From NCBI GenBank assembly GCA_018335615.1, contig JAGXRS010000421.1, forward strand, positions 1 to 15,532: a stretch of DNA of 15,532 bases, read 5' to 3'. Source of the DNA: Hydrogenophaga sp. (GTDB lineage: Bacteria > Pseudomonadota > Gammaproteobacteria > Burkholderiales > Burkholderiaceae_C). Position numbers and translations under genes: made by a program. Shown one piece after another: positions 1-6,424 of the stretch. The notes under the pieces were generated by a model. It was not told the DNA's origin, made no database searches, and worked only from the letters and a program-made list of their open reading frames with translations. Each line of letters starts with the position of its first letter. Within the stretch, counting starts at the first letter, position 1.

Positions 1-44
1 GGAGAGGGTGTGAATGCAACGCCAAGCCTCACCCTGGACCCGCC

Positions 45-1190
45 ATGAACCCCGCCGACCTGCCCCCCGAACTCGCCACCCCCGCCGAACCCGCCCTGCT
101 GGCCGCCGTGCGCGCCATCGCCCAAGGCCCGCTGGCCGAGCAGGTGGAGGGCATTGACCGCCAGGGCCACTACCCGCGCGCGGTGCTGCAGCAGCTGGCG
201 GCGGCCGGTGCCATGAGCGCGCACCTGGCCGCACCGGCTGGCGTGGGCGACTACGGCCTGGCCATTCGGGCCATGGCCGAGGCCTCGAAGGTGTGCGGCG
301 CCACCGGCTTCATGATGTGGTGCCAGGCGGTGTGCGGGCTGTACCTGGAGCAGTCGGGCAACCCGGCGCTCACCGGCGACGCGCTGATGCAGATCGCCAG
401 CGGTCAGCGGCTGGGCGGCACCGCGCTGTCCAACCCCATGAAGAGCTATGCGCAGATCGAAAGCCTGCTGCTCAAGGCCACGCCGGTGGATGGCGGCTAC
501 CTGGTGAACGGCACGCTGCCCTGGGTGAGCAACCTCGGGCCCGACCATTGCTGCGGCGCCATTGCCGCGGTGGAAGCCGACGACCAGAGCCTGGGCAAAG
601 AGCTGATGTTTCTGCTGCGCTGCGACGCGCCCGGCGTGACGATGCGCGACTGCCCCAGCTTCTCGGCCATGGAAGGCACGGGCACCTGGGCGCTGCACCT
701 GAAGGATTATTTTGTGGGCGCGGGCGAGCGGATTGCCGACCCGGCCAAACCCACCATCGCCCGCATCCGCGCGGCCTTCGTCATGCTCCAGTGCGGCATG
801 GCGGTGGGCATCACGCAGGGCGCCATCGACAGCATGTGGGCGGTGGAAGCGCAGCTGGGCCATGTGAACCAGTTTCTGGAAGACCGGCCCGACGCGCTGC
901 AGGCCGAGCTGGACGCGCTCACCGCGCGGGTGATGAAGATGGCCGAGACGCCGTTTGACGGCAGCACCGAGTTTTTCATTGACGTGCTCGACGCCCGCGC
1001 CCACGGCGCCGAGCTGTGCCTGCGCGCCGCGCAGTCGGCCCTGATGCACCAGGGCGCGCGCGGCTACCTCATGAGTTCGGACGTGCAGCGCCGCGTGCGC
1101 GAATCGCACTTCGTGGCCATCGTCACCCCGGCCATCAAGCACCTGCGCAAAGAGATCGCGCGGCTGTCGGCCGAGGAGATGCCGGCATGA
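45..1190 (+). CDS. Acyl-CoA dehydrogenase-fold flavoprotein (381 aa)
   Basis: The protein has the three-part layout of acyl-CoA dehydrogenases: a helical N-terminal part, a beta middle domain (about residues 125-230, including GTALSNPMKSY and an SAMEGTGTW segment) and a helical C-terminal bundle ending in RKEIARL. Members bind FAD or FMN and oxidise acyl thioesters, or act as flavin monooxygenases. Near the C-terminus, where classical enzymes carry the Y-E-G-T stretch with the catalytic glutamate, I read I-V-T-P-A-I-K (about 359-365), so that base appears absent and a normal dehydrogenase role is doubtful. The length is typical. The stop overlaps the next start by ATGA, so it is probably translationally coupled to the rubredoxin-reductase fusion, a likely redox partner. 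The ribosome-binding site is weak (GGA about 6 nt before ATG). The substrate is unknown. Confidence 0.8.
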   Translation: MNPADLPPELATPAEPALLAAVRAIAQGPLAEQVEGIDRQGHYPRAVLQQLAAAGAMSAHLAAPAGVGDYGLAIRAMAEASKVCGATGFMMWCQAVCGLYLEQSGNPALTGDALMQIASGQRLGGTALSNPMKSYAQIESLLLKATPVDGGYLVNGTLPWVSNLGPDHCCGAIAAVEADDQSLGKELMFLLRCDAPGVTMRDCPSFSAMEGTGTWALHLKDYFVGAGERIADPAKPTIARIRAAFVMLQCGMAVGITQGAIDSMWAVEAQLGHVNQFLEDRPDALQAELDALTARVMKMAETPFDGSTEFFIDVLDARAHGAELCLRAAQSALMHQGARGYLMSSDVQRRVRESHFVAIVTPAIKHLRKEIARLSAEEMPA

Positions 1191-2488
1191 GCGCGCTGTC
1201 CCACATCTACGGCGAGGTGCGCGACCTGGCACAGGCCGCGCCCGTGCTGCCCGTGGCCGACCCCGGCCAGCCGTTCCGCCAGTACATCTGCGACGCCTGC
1301 GGCTACATCTACGACGAGGCGCTGGGCGACGCCGACAGCGGCCTGGCCGCCGGCACGCGTTTTGAAGACATCCCGGACGACTGGTATTGCCCGCTCTGTG
1401 GCGTGACCAAGAGCGACTTCGAGTTGTACGAAGCCCCCAGCATCGACGCCCTGCGCGCCCAGGCCAGCCGCCACGCGCCGGTGTGGAACGCGGCCACGCG
1501 CCACCAGGCGGGCGTGGTGATCGTGGGCGGCGGCCGGGCCGGCTGGCAGATGGCCGAGGCGCTGCGTGCGGCCGACGCGGCCCTGCCCATCACGCTCGTG
1601 AGCGCCTGCGCCGCCGATGTGTACGACAAGCCCCTGCTGTCGATCGCCATGGCGCGGCAGCTGGACGCCGCCCGGCTGGTGAAGGAAAGCGGCGCAGACG
1701 CCGCACGCCGCCTGAACCTGCGCCTGCTGGCGCACACCGACGCCGTGCGCGTCTGCACCGACACGCGCACGCTGCGCACCACGCGCGGCAACCTGCGCTA
1801 CGACCACCTGGTGCTGGCCCACGGCGCGCAGGCCACGCTGCCCCCGGCCCTGCCCGCCGCGCTGTGCTGGCGCATCAACCACCTGGGCACCTACCAGCGC
1901 CTGCGCGCCGCGCTCGGTGAGGCCGGCAAAGACGTGGTGATCGTGGGCGCCGGGCTCATCGGCAGCGAACTCGCCAACGACCTGGCGCTGGGCGGCCACC
2001 GCATCACCCTGCTCGACGTGATGACCCAGCCGCTGGCACGCTGGCCCACTGAGCAGGCCGGTGAGCCGCTGCTGGCCGCCTGGCAAGACCTGCCCATCCT
2101 GTTCAAGGGCGGCGTGCAGGTGAGCGGCGTGGAACGCGTCGGCGGGCGTTACCGCGTCACCACCGCCTGCGGCCAGCGCTTTGCGGCCGACCAGGTGATC
2201 GCCGCCGCCGGCCTTGCCACGCCGCCGCGCCTGGCGCAAAGCGCGGGTTTGGCCTGGGACCAGGGCATTGCCGTGGAGCCCGAGGGCCTGCGCACCAGCG
2301 TCGAGCGCATCCACGCGCTGGGTGACTGCATCACCGTCAACGGCCAGGCCAGCCGCTTCATCGAGCCGATTGCGCGGCAGGCCCGCACGATTGCGGCGGC
2401 CATCACCGGTGCCACACCCGTGCCTTACGTGGCCAAGCCCACCGTGGTGCGGGTGAAGACGACCACGCATCCGCTGACGCTGCATTGA
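1187..2488 (+). CDS. Rubredoxin domain fused to FAD-dependent NAD(P)H oxidoreductase (433 aa)
   Basis: Two electron-transfer modules lie in one chain. Residues about 32-82 form a rubredoxin: C35-D-A-C38-G-Y and C68-P-L-C71-G should bind one iron with four cysteines, with the usual Y-I-Y-D and D-D-W-Y-C-P flanks. Residues about 108-433 form a rubredoxin-reductase/NorW-like flavoprotein, with an FAD-binding GGGRAG near 114-119, a second Rossmann GAGLIG at 254-259 for NAD(P)H, and a C-terminal LGDC (FAD) motif. The tail V-K-T-T-T-H-P-L matches the end of rubredoxin reductases. It should pass electrons from NAD(P)H through FAD to its own rubredoxin and then to a partner. The ATG at 1187 overlaps the upstream stop. 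An in-frame start at 1016 exists but would overlap the flavoprotein gene by 175 bp. The immediate neighbour is the most likely electron partner, which is inference. Confidence 0.88.
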   Translation: MSALSHIYGEVRDLAQAAPVLPVADPGQPFRQYICDACGYIYDEALGDADSGLAAGTRFEDIPDDWYCPLCGVTKSDFELYEAPSIDALRAQASRHAPVWNAATRHQAGVVIVGGGRAGWQMAEALRAADAALPITLVSACAADVYDKPLLSIAMARQLDAARLVKESGADAARRLNLRLLAHTDAVRVCTDTRTLRTTRGNLRYDHLVLAHGAQATLPPALPAALCWRINHLGTYQRLRAALGEAGKDVVIVGAGLIGSELANDLALGGHRITLLDVMTQPLARWPTEQAGEPLLAAWQDLPILFKGGVQVSGVERVGGRYRVTTACGQRFAADQVIAAAGLATPPRLAQSAGLAWDQGIAVEPEGLRTSVERIHALGDCITVNGQASRFIEPIARQARTIAAAITGATPVPYVAKPTVVRVKTTTHPLTLH

Positions 2489-2747
2489 AAGGGGTGTTGC
2501 CTCGCTGAACGGCGTGTCTACGCGCCGGCCCCATCCCAGCCTTCCCCAACGGGGGAAGGGGCGAATGCGGAGAGCCTGCGAGCGCAGTGTCCGTCCCCGT
2601 CAGGCTCCTTTTCCCCTGCGGGGAACAGGGCGGATGTGGGCGTCTGCGGGCGAGTGCCTTTTCCCGTGTAGCTCCTTCCTCCTCTGGGGGAAGGCTGGGA
2701 TGGGGGGCCTTCCCCGGCTGCAGAGGGGGCGCCGGCACTCTCACCGC
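2489..2747. other. Convergent intergenic region filled by a repeat element
   Basis: These 259 bases lie between two converging genes. I see no credible coding frame. Most of the space is the inverted-repeat element described at 2529-2705. Its GC-rich hairpins could stop or stabilise transcripts from both sides, but there is no clear T-tract of an intrinsic terminator. Confidence 0.6.
2529..2705. repeat. 177-bp composite inverted-repeat (REP-like) element
   Basis: The outer arms are a perfect 19-bp inverted repeat: CCCCATCCCAGCCTTCCCC at 2529-2547 and its exact reverse complement at 2687-2705. Inside are smaller hairpins, including CTTCCCC-AAC-GGGGGAAG at 2541-2558 and TTCCCC-TGC-GGGGAA at 2611-2625. 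CCCCATCCCAGCCTTCCCC-type palindromes are scattered through intergenic space in many Comamonadaceae genomes (recalled, not searched). There is no transposase and no target-site duplication that I can see. Its place between convergent genes fits a bidirectional transcript-end or mRNA-stabilising role. Confidence 0.75.
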
Positions 2748-3389
2748 TCAAGCCACCGGCAACAACCGCAGCACCCCATCTTCCCGCGCCAGGCGGCCGG
2801 CCTGCTCCAGTGCGGCGAGTGCGCGGTACAGCGCTTCGTGTGTCACGCCCAGTTCGGCGGCGAGCGACTTCAGGCCGCCCGGCACCGGGTAGCGCCCGCC
2901 CTCGCCTTCGGTGGCCAGCAGGTGCAGCACCCGGTCTTGCACGCGGTGCAGCACCAGCCGCTCGCACTGCAAGCGCAGGCGGCGCACTTCGCGGTTGAGC
3001 ATGCCGATCCAGCGCGACGCAAAGGCCGGGTCGCTGGCCAGCGCAGCGCGCACGGACGCCACCGGCAAGCGGGTGATGTGGGCGTCGGTGAGCACGCGGG
3101 CGTCGCAGTGGTAACGCTCGAACTGCAGGCTGGCTTCGCCGATGAAGCCGTGCCGTGTGCGCTGCAACACCACCGTCTCGCCGTGCAGGCCGGGGCGCTC
3201 CAGCACCGCTTCGCCGTGTTCCATGAAAAACAGGTGCACCGGGCGGGCGCCGGTGGCAAACAGGCGTGTGCCCCGCACCGCGTCCAAGGCGCTGCACAGC
3301 GGGTGCAGCGCGGGTGGCAGCAGCGCGGCCAGGTCGGTCGGCAACACGGGCGCAGCGCCAGCAGGGGCCTCGGTGGCGGGGGCTTTCAT
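2748..3389 (-). CDS. Crp/Fnr-family transcription regulator (213 aa)
   Basis: About residues 25-130 form a cyclic-nucleotide-binding-type beta barrel (LFATGARPVHLFFMEHGEAV, then the GFIGEASL loop). A long dimer helix follows (about 125-155), then a winged helix-turn-helix at about 170-212. The recognition helix reads T-H-E-A-L-Y-R-A-L. Glu185 and Arg189 match the conserved E and R of FNR and CRP, while Tyr188 replaces the serine FNR uses for its first base. The cysteines (32, 95, 142) do not make the FNR iron-sulphur pattern, and the cAMP-binding R-S/T pair is absent, so the signal is unknown. It is divergent from the DUF4395 gene and convergent with the rubredoxin-reductase unit. A dyad sits on its own start codon, suggesting autoregulation. 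Confidence 0.88.
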   Translation of the reverse strand: MKAPATEAPAGAAPVLPTDLAALLPPALHPLCSALDAVRGTRLFATGARPVHLFFMEHGEAVLERPGLHGETVVLQRTRHGFIGEASLQFERYHCDARVLTDAHITRLPVASVRAALASDPAFASRWIGMLNREVRRLRLQCERLVLHRVQDRVLHLLATEGEGGRYPVPGGLKSLAAELGVTHEALYRALAALEQAGRLAREDGVLRLLPVA

Positions 3390-3404
3390 ATGATTTCGAT
3401 CATA
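3389..3404. promoter_or_regulatory. FNR/Crp-type dyad (TATGAT-N4-ATCATA)
   Basis: The sequence reads TATGAT TTCG ATCATA, a perfect 6-bp inverted repeat around four bases. It resembles the FNR box TTGAT-N4-ATCAA but with A in place of the outer T. It begins at the first base of the Crp/Fnr gene's start codon and lies in the divergent promoter region. Binding there would be expected to repress the regulator gene. The centre (about 3396.5) is also well placed to activate the divergent DUF4395 gene. Confidence 0.6.
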
Positions 3405-3426
3405 GGAGCCGTGCCGGCATCTGGTG

Positions 3427-3439
3427 AATACTGCGCAGC
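3427..3439 (+). promoter_or_regulatory. Possible -10 element and start site for the DUF4395 gene
   Basis: AATACT at 3427-3432 matches four of six bases of TATAAT. A start site about 7 nt downstream (near 3439) would put the centre of the dyad at 3389-3404 close to -42, the class II activator position. No good -35 hexamer is visible, as is usual for activator-dependent promoters. Confidence 0.3.
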
Positions 3440-3508
3440 GCCTTGAAGCCCCGATGGGGGCTTTTCGACCTGTCTATGTTTTCACTTGCACCGCTCAGAC
3501 CACCCACC

Positions 3509-4300
3509 ATGTCCCTGCTTCAGTTTGGCCAGACCCGCCCCGAATTTGCCGTGCCCGTGCTCAACGAACGCGCCGTGCGCGCCAGCGCCGGCCTGTTGTT
3601 TGCGGTCGCGCTCATCGCCTTCATGCACGCGTTTCTGCTCGGCAAATTCCAGCCCACGCGGGTGTTTGTGGTGGCCTTCGTGCTGGAATTTGCGCTGCGC
3701 CTGTTCGTCAGCCCACAGCTCGCGCCGGTGTACCGGCTGGGGCAGTGGGTGGTGCGCCACCAGCAGCCCGAATGGGTGGGCGCACCGCAAAAGCGCTTTG
3801 CCTGGGGCATGGGCCTGGCGCTGGGACTGAGCATGTTCTGGCTGCTGGTGGTGCAGCAAATCATTGGGCCGGTCAACATGCTGGTGTGCGGCCTGTGCCT
3901 GGTGTTCATGTTTTTTGAATCGGCCTTTGGCATCTGCATCGGTTGCAAGGTCTACAACCTGTTCAACAAAGAGCAGGCCCAACTGTGCCCCGGCGGCGTG
4001 TGCGAAACCAGCCCTGCCCCCCGCGAACGCGTGCCCGCCCGCACCCGCGCCGCGCAAGCCGCGGTGCTGCTGGGCTTTGCGGGGGCGGTGCTGGGCAGCG
4101 CCCGCTGGGTGAGCGACAACGCCGTGCCCACGCCCGCCATGTGGCACCACGCGCCGGCCGGCAGCAGCGCGCCAGCAACCGACGACGCAACAGGTGCCGC
4201 AGCGGCCACCGACCCCGCCGAGGTGGCACGCTGCCAGGTGCCCGCATTCGCCAAGGCCATCGGCCATGAGGCGATGTGGAAGCTGCACAACGGGTGTTGA
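3509..4300 (+). CDS. DUF4395-family membrane protein with C-terminal extension (263 aa)
   Basis: Residues about 10-155 match the DUF4395 pattern: P-x-L-N-E-R-x-V-R-A, the stretch A-L-R-L-F-V-S-P, and a membrane-end C143-I-G-C146-K-x-Y-N motif. Hydrophobic segments fall near 26-45, 51-68, 101-118 and 121-139, with one more near 185-205, so it should be an inner-membrane protein. A second cysteine pair (C160, C165) and two cysteines in the tail (C-Q-V-P-A-F-A-K and final H-N-G-C) suggest redox or metal chemistry, but the family's function is not known to me. The C-terminal ~100 residues are Ala/Pro-rich and exceed the usual domain length. ATG at 3509 is the start nearest the domain, but it has no clear ribosome-binding site; in-frame ATG 3476 and TTG 3443 are alternatives. 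Confidence 0.75.
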   Translation: MSLLQFGQTRPEFAVPVLNERAVRASAGLLFAVALIAFMHAFLLGKFQPTRVFVVAFVLEFALRLFVSPQLAPVYRLGQWVVRHQQPEWVGAPQKRFAWGMGLALGLSMFWLLVVQQIIGPVNMLVCGLCLVFMFFESAFGICIGCKVYNLFNKEQAQLCPGGVCETSPAPRERVPARTRAAQAAVLLGFAGAVLGSARWVSDNAVPTPAMWHHAPAGSSAPATDDATGAAAATDPAEVARCQVPAFAKAIGHEAMWKLHNGC

Positions 4301-4500
4301 AGGCCGCTTCTCGACGATGTGCTGCTCTCGCCCGAGGCCATTTATCTGGACGACACCCACTGCAACAGGCTGCAGACGATAGCCATCGCAGAGCCTCATG
4401 CCGGCTCGGCAGGGGCGCGGCTGCGGGGAACAAACGGGGTGCTGTCTTCACGCGGGTTGAACGAAGCTTCGCTGCAGCAGCGGCCGATCTGACGTCTGCT
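4301..4500. other. Intergenic stretch, no gene seen
   Basis: These 200 bases lie between convergent genes. They contain a small hairpin TGCCG-GCT-CGGCA at 4399-4411 and a 10-bp palindrome CGAAGCTTCG at 4462-4471. Neither is followed by a T-tract. The reading frame stays open for 63 codons past the stop of the DUF4395 gene, but the translation resembles nothing I recognise. Confidence 0.4.
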
Positions 4501-4752
4501 TCAGCCCGGCAGGCGATCTTCGTCGGCCGGCAACTGGCCGCCCGAGCGGTTCAGGAAGGCCAGCGCGGCCTGAAGGTCTCCGCGCTGAGCGCGTTCGGCA
4601 AAGTACTGCGCGGTCTTCATGGCCGAGAGCTTTTCAGCGACGGCGCTCACGATGAACTGATTCAAGGTGGTGCCGTCTTCGCGCGCCACCTGCTCGGCCC
4701 CCTGCTTGAGCGACGTGGGCAGACGCAAGGCGTAGTTGCTGGGGGTTCCCAT
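4501..4752 (-). CDS. Ribbon-helix-helix antitoxin of a PIN-type toxin-antitoxin pair (83 aa)
   Basis: This small protein starts with a beta strand and two helices typical of ribbon-helix-helix DNA-binding antitoxins: Y-A-L-R-L-P-T-S-L-K followed by T-T-L-N-Q-F-I-V-S-A-V-A-E-K. The C-terminal part (about 45-83), likely disordered or helical, would clamp the toxin. It should neutralise the toxin encoded just upstream and help repress the shared promoter. I chose ATG 4752 because AAGGAG sits 7 nt before it. A TTG at 4758, overlapping the toxin stop, would be only 1 nt from that site. Toxin-first order is the reverse of many modules but common for this PIN family. Confidence 0.82.
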   Translation of the reverse strand: MGTPSNYALRLPTSLKQGAEQVAREDGTTLNQFIVSAVAEKLSAMKTAQYFAERAQRGDLQAALAFLNRSGGQLPADEDRLPG

Positions 4753-4754
4753 GG

Positions 4755-5183
4755 TCAAACTCCTTGAAAAAACGGTGCCGGACCCATGACGGAAAGACCA
4801 AATGCATGGGCCTGCGGCAAAAAATCGCGCTGATTGAAGGTGATCAAAGTGACGGGTTGACCCAACCCCAAACCATTGACCGCAAGCTCCAGAACCATGT
4901 CGCCCTTCGGGTCACGCAACTGCGGTCGCCAGAGGAACTGAATCGTCACGGGTACCACCACGCCAGCCAGCACATCCAGCAGGTTCTGCACGTCACGCAG
5001 CTGGGCACCCGCCGCGGCCAGATGCTCTGCCCGAGAGAGCACGTCTTCGTACTCCAGAAACAACGGAACGCTGCACAACACCGTCACCTGCCGCTGCAGC
5101 GCCCGCCGCAGCAGTTCGGCTGATGCGCCTGCCGGGCTGCGGACGGCTGCCACCAGCACGTTGGTGTCCAACACATAATTCAT
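4755..5183 (-). CDS. PIN-domain toxin, COG1569 type (142 aa)
   Basis: PIN domains are Mg2+-dependent ribonucleases that, as toxins, cut tRNA, rRNA or mRNA. The acidic signature is complete: D6-T-N8 at the first strand, E44 in F-L-E-Y-E-D-V-L, D91 and D95 in R-D-P-K-G-D-M-V-L-E-L-A, and N117/D120 in T-F-N-Q-R-D-F. These patterns are those of the putative-toxin PIN family COG1569. The full length argues for an intact protein. Its stop lies 2 nt before the antitoxin ATG, so the two are cotranscribed. The gene and its surroundings are visibly less GC-rich than the flanks, as expected for a mobile module. The start codon lies directly on an operator-like dyad, with no ribosome-binding site at normal spacing. 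Confidence 0.88.
   Translation of the reverse strand: MNYVLDTNVLVAAVRSPAGASAELLRRALQRQVTVLCSVPLFLEYEDVLSRAEHLAAAGAQLRDVQNLLDVLAGVVVPVTIQFLWRPQLRDPKGDMVLELAVNGLGLGQPVTLITFNQRDFLPQAHAFGLSVMGPAPFFQGV
4760..4765 (-). promoter_or_regulatory. Ribosome-binding site deciding the antitoxin start
   Basis: On the - strand this reads AAGGAG, a full Shine-Dalgarno core, 7 nt before ATG 4752 and inside the end of the toxin gene. It supports the ATG over the TTG six bases earlier. It also implies strong independent translation of the antitoxin, in contrast to the toxin, which lacks such a site. Confidence 0.7.
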
Positions 5184-5197
5184 ATTGCCAGCAATAT
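5182..5197. promoter_or_regulatory. Operator-like dyad at the toxin start codon
   Basis: ATATTGC-CA-GCAATAT is a perfect 7-bp inverted repeat with a 2-base centre. It covers the 3' part of the predicted -10 box, the predicted transcription start and the first two bases of the toxin ATG. Ribbon-helix-helix antitoxins typically bind such short dyads, so this is the likely autorepression site. Confidence 0.6.
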
Positions 5198-5221
5198 AGC
5201 CTTCACTTGCTTATGCGTCAA
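5193..5221 (-). promoter_or_regulatory. Sigma-70 promoter of the toxin-antitoxin operon
   Basis: On the - strand TTGACG (5221-5216) and TATATT (5198-5193) are separated by exactly 17 bases. Each differs from the consensus by one base. Transcription should begin around 5185-5187, two to four bases before the toxin ATG at 5183, which would make the toxin message leaderless. Confidence 0.7.
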
Positions 5222-5319
5222 TGAAACACGCGCCCTCTTGACGCTCTCGATTGGGCACACACCGCCCCGATGCCACCTGTGCAGATGTTGGCGTTCTCTT
5301 CGGCTTTGTAGCGGTTGAA

Positions 5320-6351
5320 TCAGGCCGCCCGCACCGCAATCACCTTGCGCCCAGACCCCTCCGCCCGCGCCCGCAGCTGCCCACACCCACCATCCACGTC
5401 CTGCCCGGCGGACTGCCGCAGCTTGGTGAGAATGCCGCGCTGGTGCAGGCGGCGGGCGATGGCTGCGGCCTTTTCCCAGCTGGGGCGCTGGTACGGCATG
5501 CCTTCCACCGTGTTGTACGGAATCATGTTCAGGATGGCGAACTTGCCGCCGAGCAGGCGCACGATGCCGTCGAGTTCTTCCTCGCTGTCGTTGATGCCGT
5601 CGAGCAGCGTCCACTGGTACTGGATGGGGTAGCCGGTGGCACGGGCATAGGCCTCGCCAGCGGCCACCAGTTCTTCCGGTGACAGGCGCGGCGCGCGCGG
5701 CAGCAGCTGGGCGCGCAGGTCGGCGCGGGTGGTGTGCAGCGAGAGCGCCAGCGCGGGTTTGACGCGGCCTTGCGGCAGCGCGTCGAACACGCGCGGGTCG
5801 CCCACGGTGGAGAACACCAGGTTCTTGTGGCCGATGTTGCCCACGGTGCCCAGCAGGTCGATGGCTTCCAGCACGTTGTCCAGGTTGTGCGCGGGCTCGC
5901 CCATGCCCATGAACACCACTTTCTTCACCGGGCGCAGCGTGCGCGCCAGCGCCACCTGTGCAACGATCTCGGCGCTGCCCACCTGGCGGATCAGGCCGGT
6001 GGTGCCGGTCATGCAGAAGGTGCAGCCCACGGCGCAGCCGATCTGGCTGGAAACGCACACGCCGTCACGCGGCAGCAGCACGGTCTCGGCCAGCTGGCCG
6101 TCGGCCAGCTTCACCAGCAGGCGGGCCGAGCCGTCTTCGCCGGGGTGGGTGGATTCCAGCGTGGCGAGTGCGGCCAGTTCCTGGGCAATGGCGGGCAGCT
6201 CGGCCACCAGCGTGGCGGGCAGGAAGTGCTCGACCTGGCGCCGGCCGCTGGTTTGTGGCAGGGCCTGGCTCCACAGGCGCAGGACGCGGAGTTCGTGCTT
6301 GGGTCGGGCGCCGAGCGCCCGCAGGCGCTCGCGCAGATCGTGAATGCGCAT
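5320..6351 (-). CDS. RlmN/Cfr-family radical-SAM rRNA methyltransferase (343 aa)
   Basis: The family methylates adenine 2503 of 23S rRNA (and, for RlmN, A37 of some tRNAs). The radical-SAM cluster motif is C106-A-V-G-C110-T-F-C113, followed by G-M-G-E-P at 149-153. The two cysteines special to this family are present: C99 in V-C-V-S-S-Q and C323 in G-G-C-G-Q-L-R, the methyl carrier. The N-terminal ~90 residues correspond to the accessory domain but are divergent. At 343 aa it is shorter than E. coli RlmN (384), and the motif reads C-M-T-G-T-T-G-L where housekeeping RlmN has C-S-T-x-x-Q-G-F, so it may be a paralogue. I chose ATG 6351 because the upstream 53 codons do not resemble the family and would run into the pirin gene. 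Confidence 0.85.
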   Translation of the reverse strand: MRIHDLRERLRALGARPKHELRVLRLWSQALPQTSGRRQVEHFLPATLVAELPAIAQELAALATLESTHPGEDGSARLLVKLADGQLAETVLLPRDGVCVSSQIGCAVGCTFCMTGTTGLIRQVGSAEIVAQVALARTLRPVKKVVFMGMGEPAHNLDNVLEAIDLLGTVGNIGHKNLVFSTVGDPRVFDALPQGRVKPALALSLHTTRADLRAQLLPRAPRLSPEELVAAGEAYARATGYPIQYQWTLLDGINDSEEELDGIVRLLGGKFAILNMIPYNTVEGMPYQRPSWEKAAAIARRLHQRGILTKLRQSAGQDVDGGCGQLRARAEGSGRKVIAVRAA

Positions 6352-6424
6352 GCACCGGATTGTCCTTGACGGCCACGCCAGACGCCGCATCGGCGGACAA
6401 TGAAGCCACCAAGGAGATGTCCCC
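6352..6424. promoter_or_regulatory. Divergent promoter region with a 7-bp inverted repeat
   Basis: The 73 bases between the methyltransferase and first pirin starts hold ATTGTCC at 6359-6365 and its reverse complement GGACAAT at 6395-6401. On each strand GACAAT resembles a -10 box, but no matching -35 is seen at 17 bases. A ribosome-binding site AAGGAG (6411-6416) serves the pirin gene. Confidence 0.3.

Noticed and set aside
1064..2485. Long open frame on the - strand (473 codons) opposite the rubredoxin-reductase gene
   Set aside because: It lacks any recognisable domain, is rich in G, H, A, R and Q as expected for an antisense frame in GC-rich DNA, and lies opposite a gene with clear motifs.
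2541..2705. Intrinsic terminators within the 2529-2705 repeat
   Set aside because: The stems are strong but no run of T follows on either strand, so I kept it as a repeat element.
4301..4489. Open frame of 63 codons continuing past the DUF4395 stop, suggesting readthrough or a broken gene
   Set aside because: An open stretch of this length is ordinary at this GC content, the translation matches nothing I know, and the upstream protein has a complete-looking end.
5184..5319. Remnant coding frame upstream of the toxin gene (tail containing C-P-I-E-S-V-K-R-A-R-V)
   Set aside because: The frame comes from the shadow of the methyltransferase gene and ends over the toxin promoter. I could not match it to a family.
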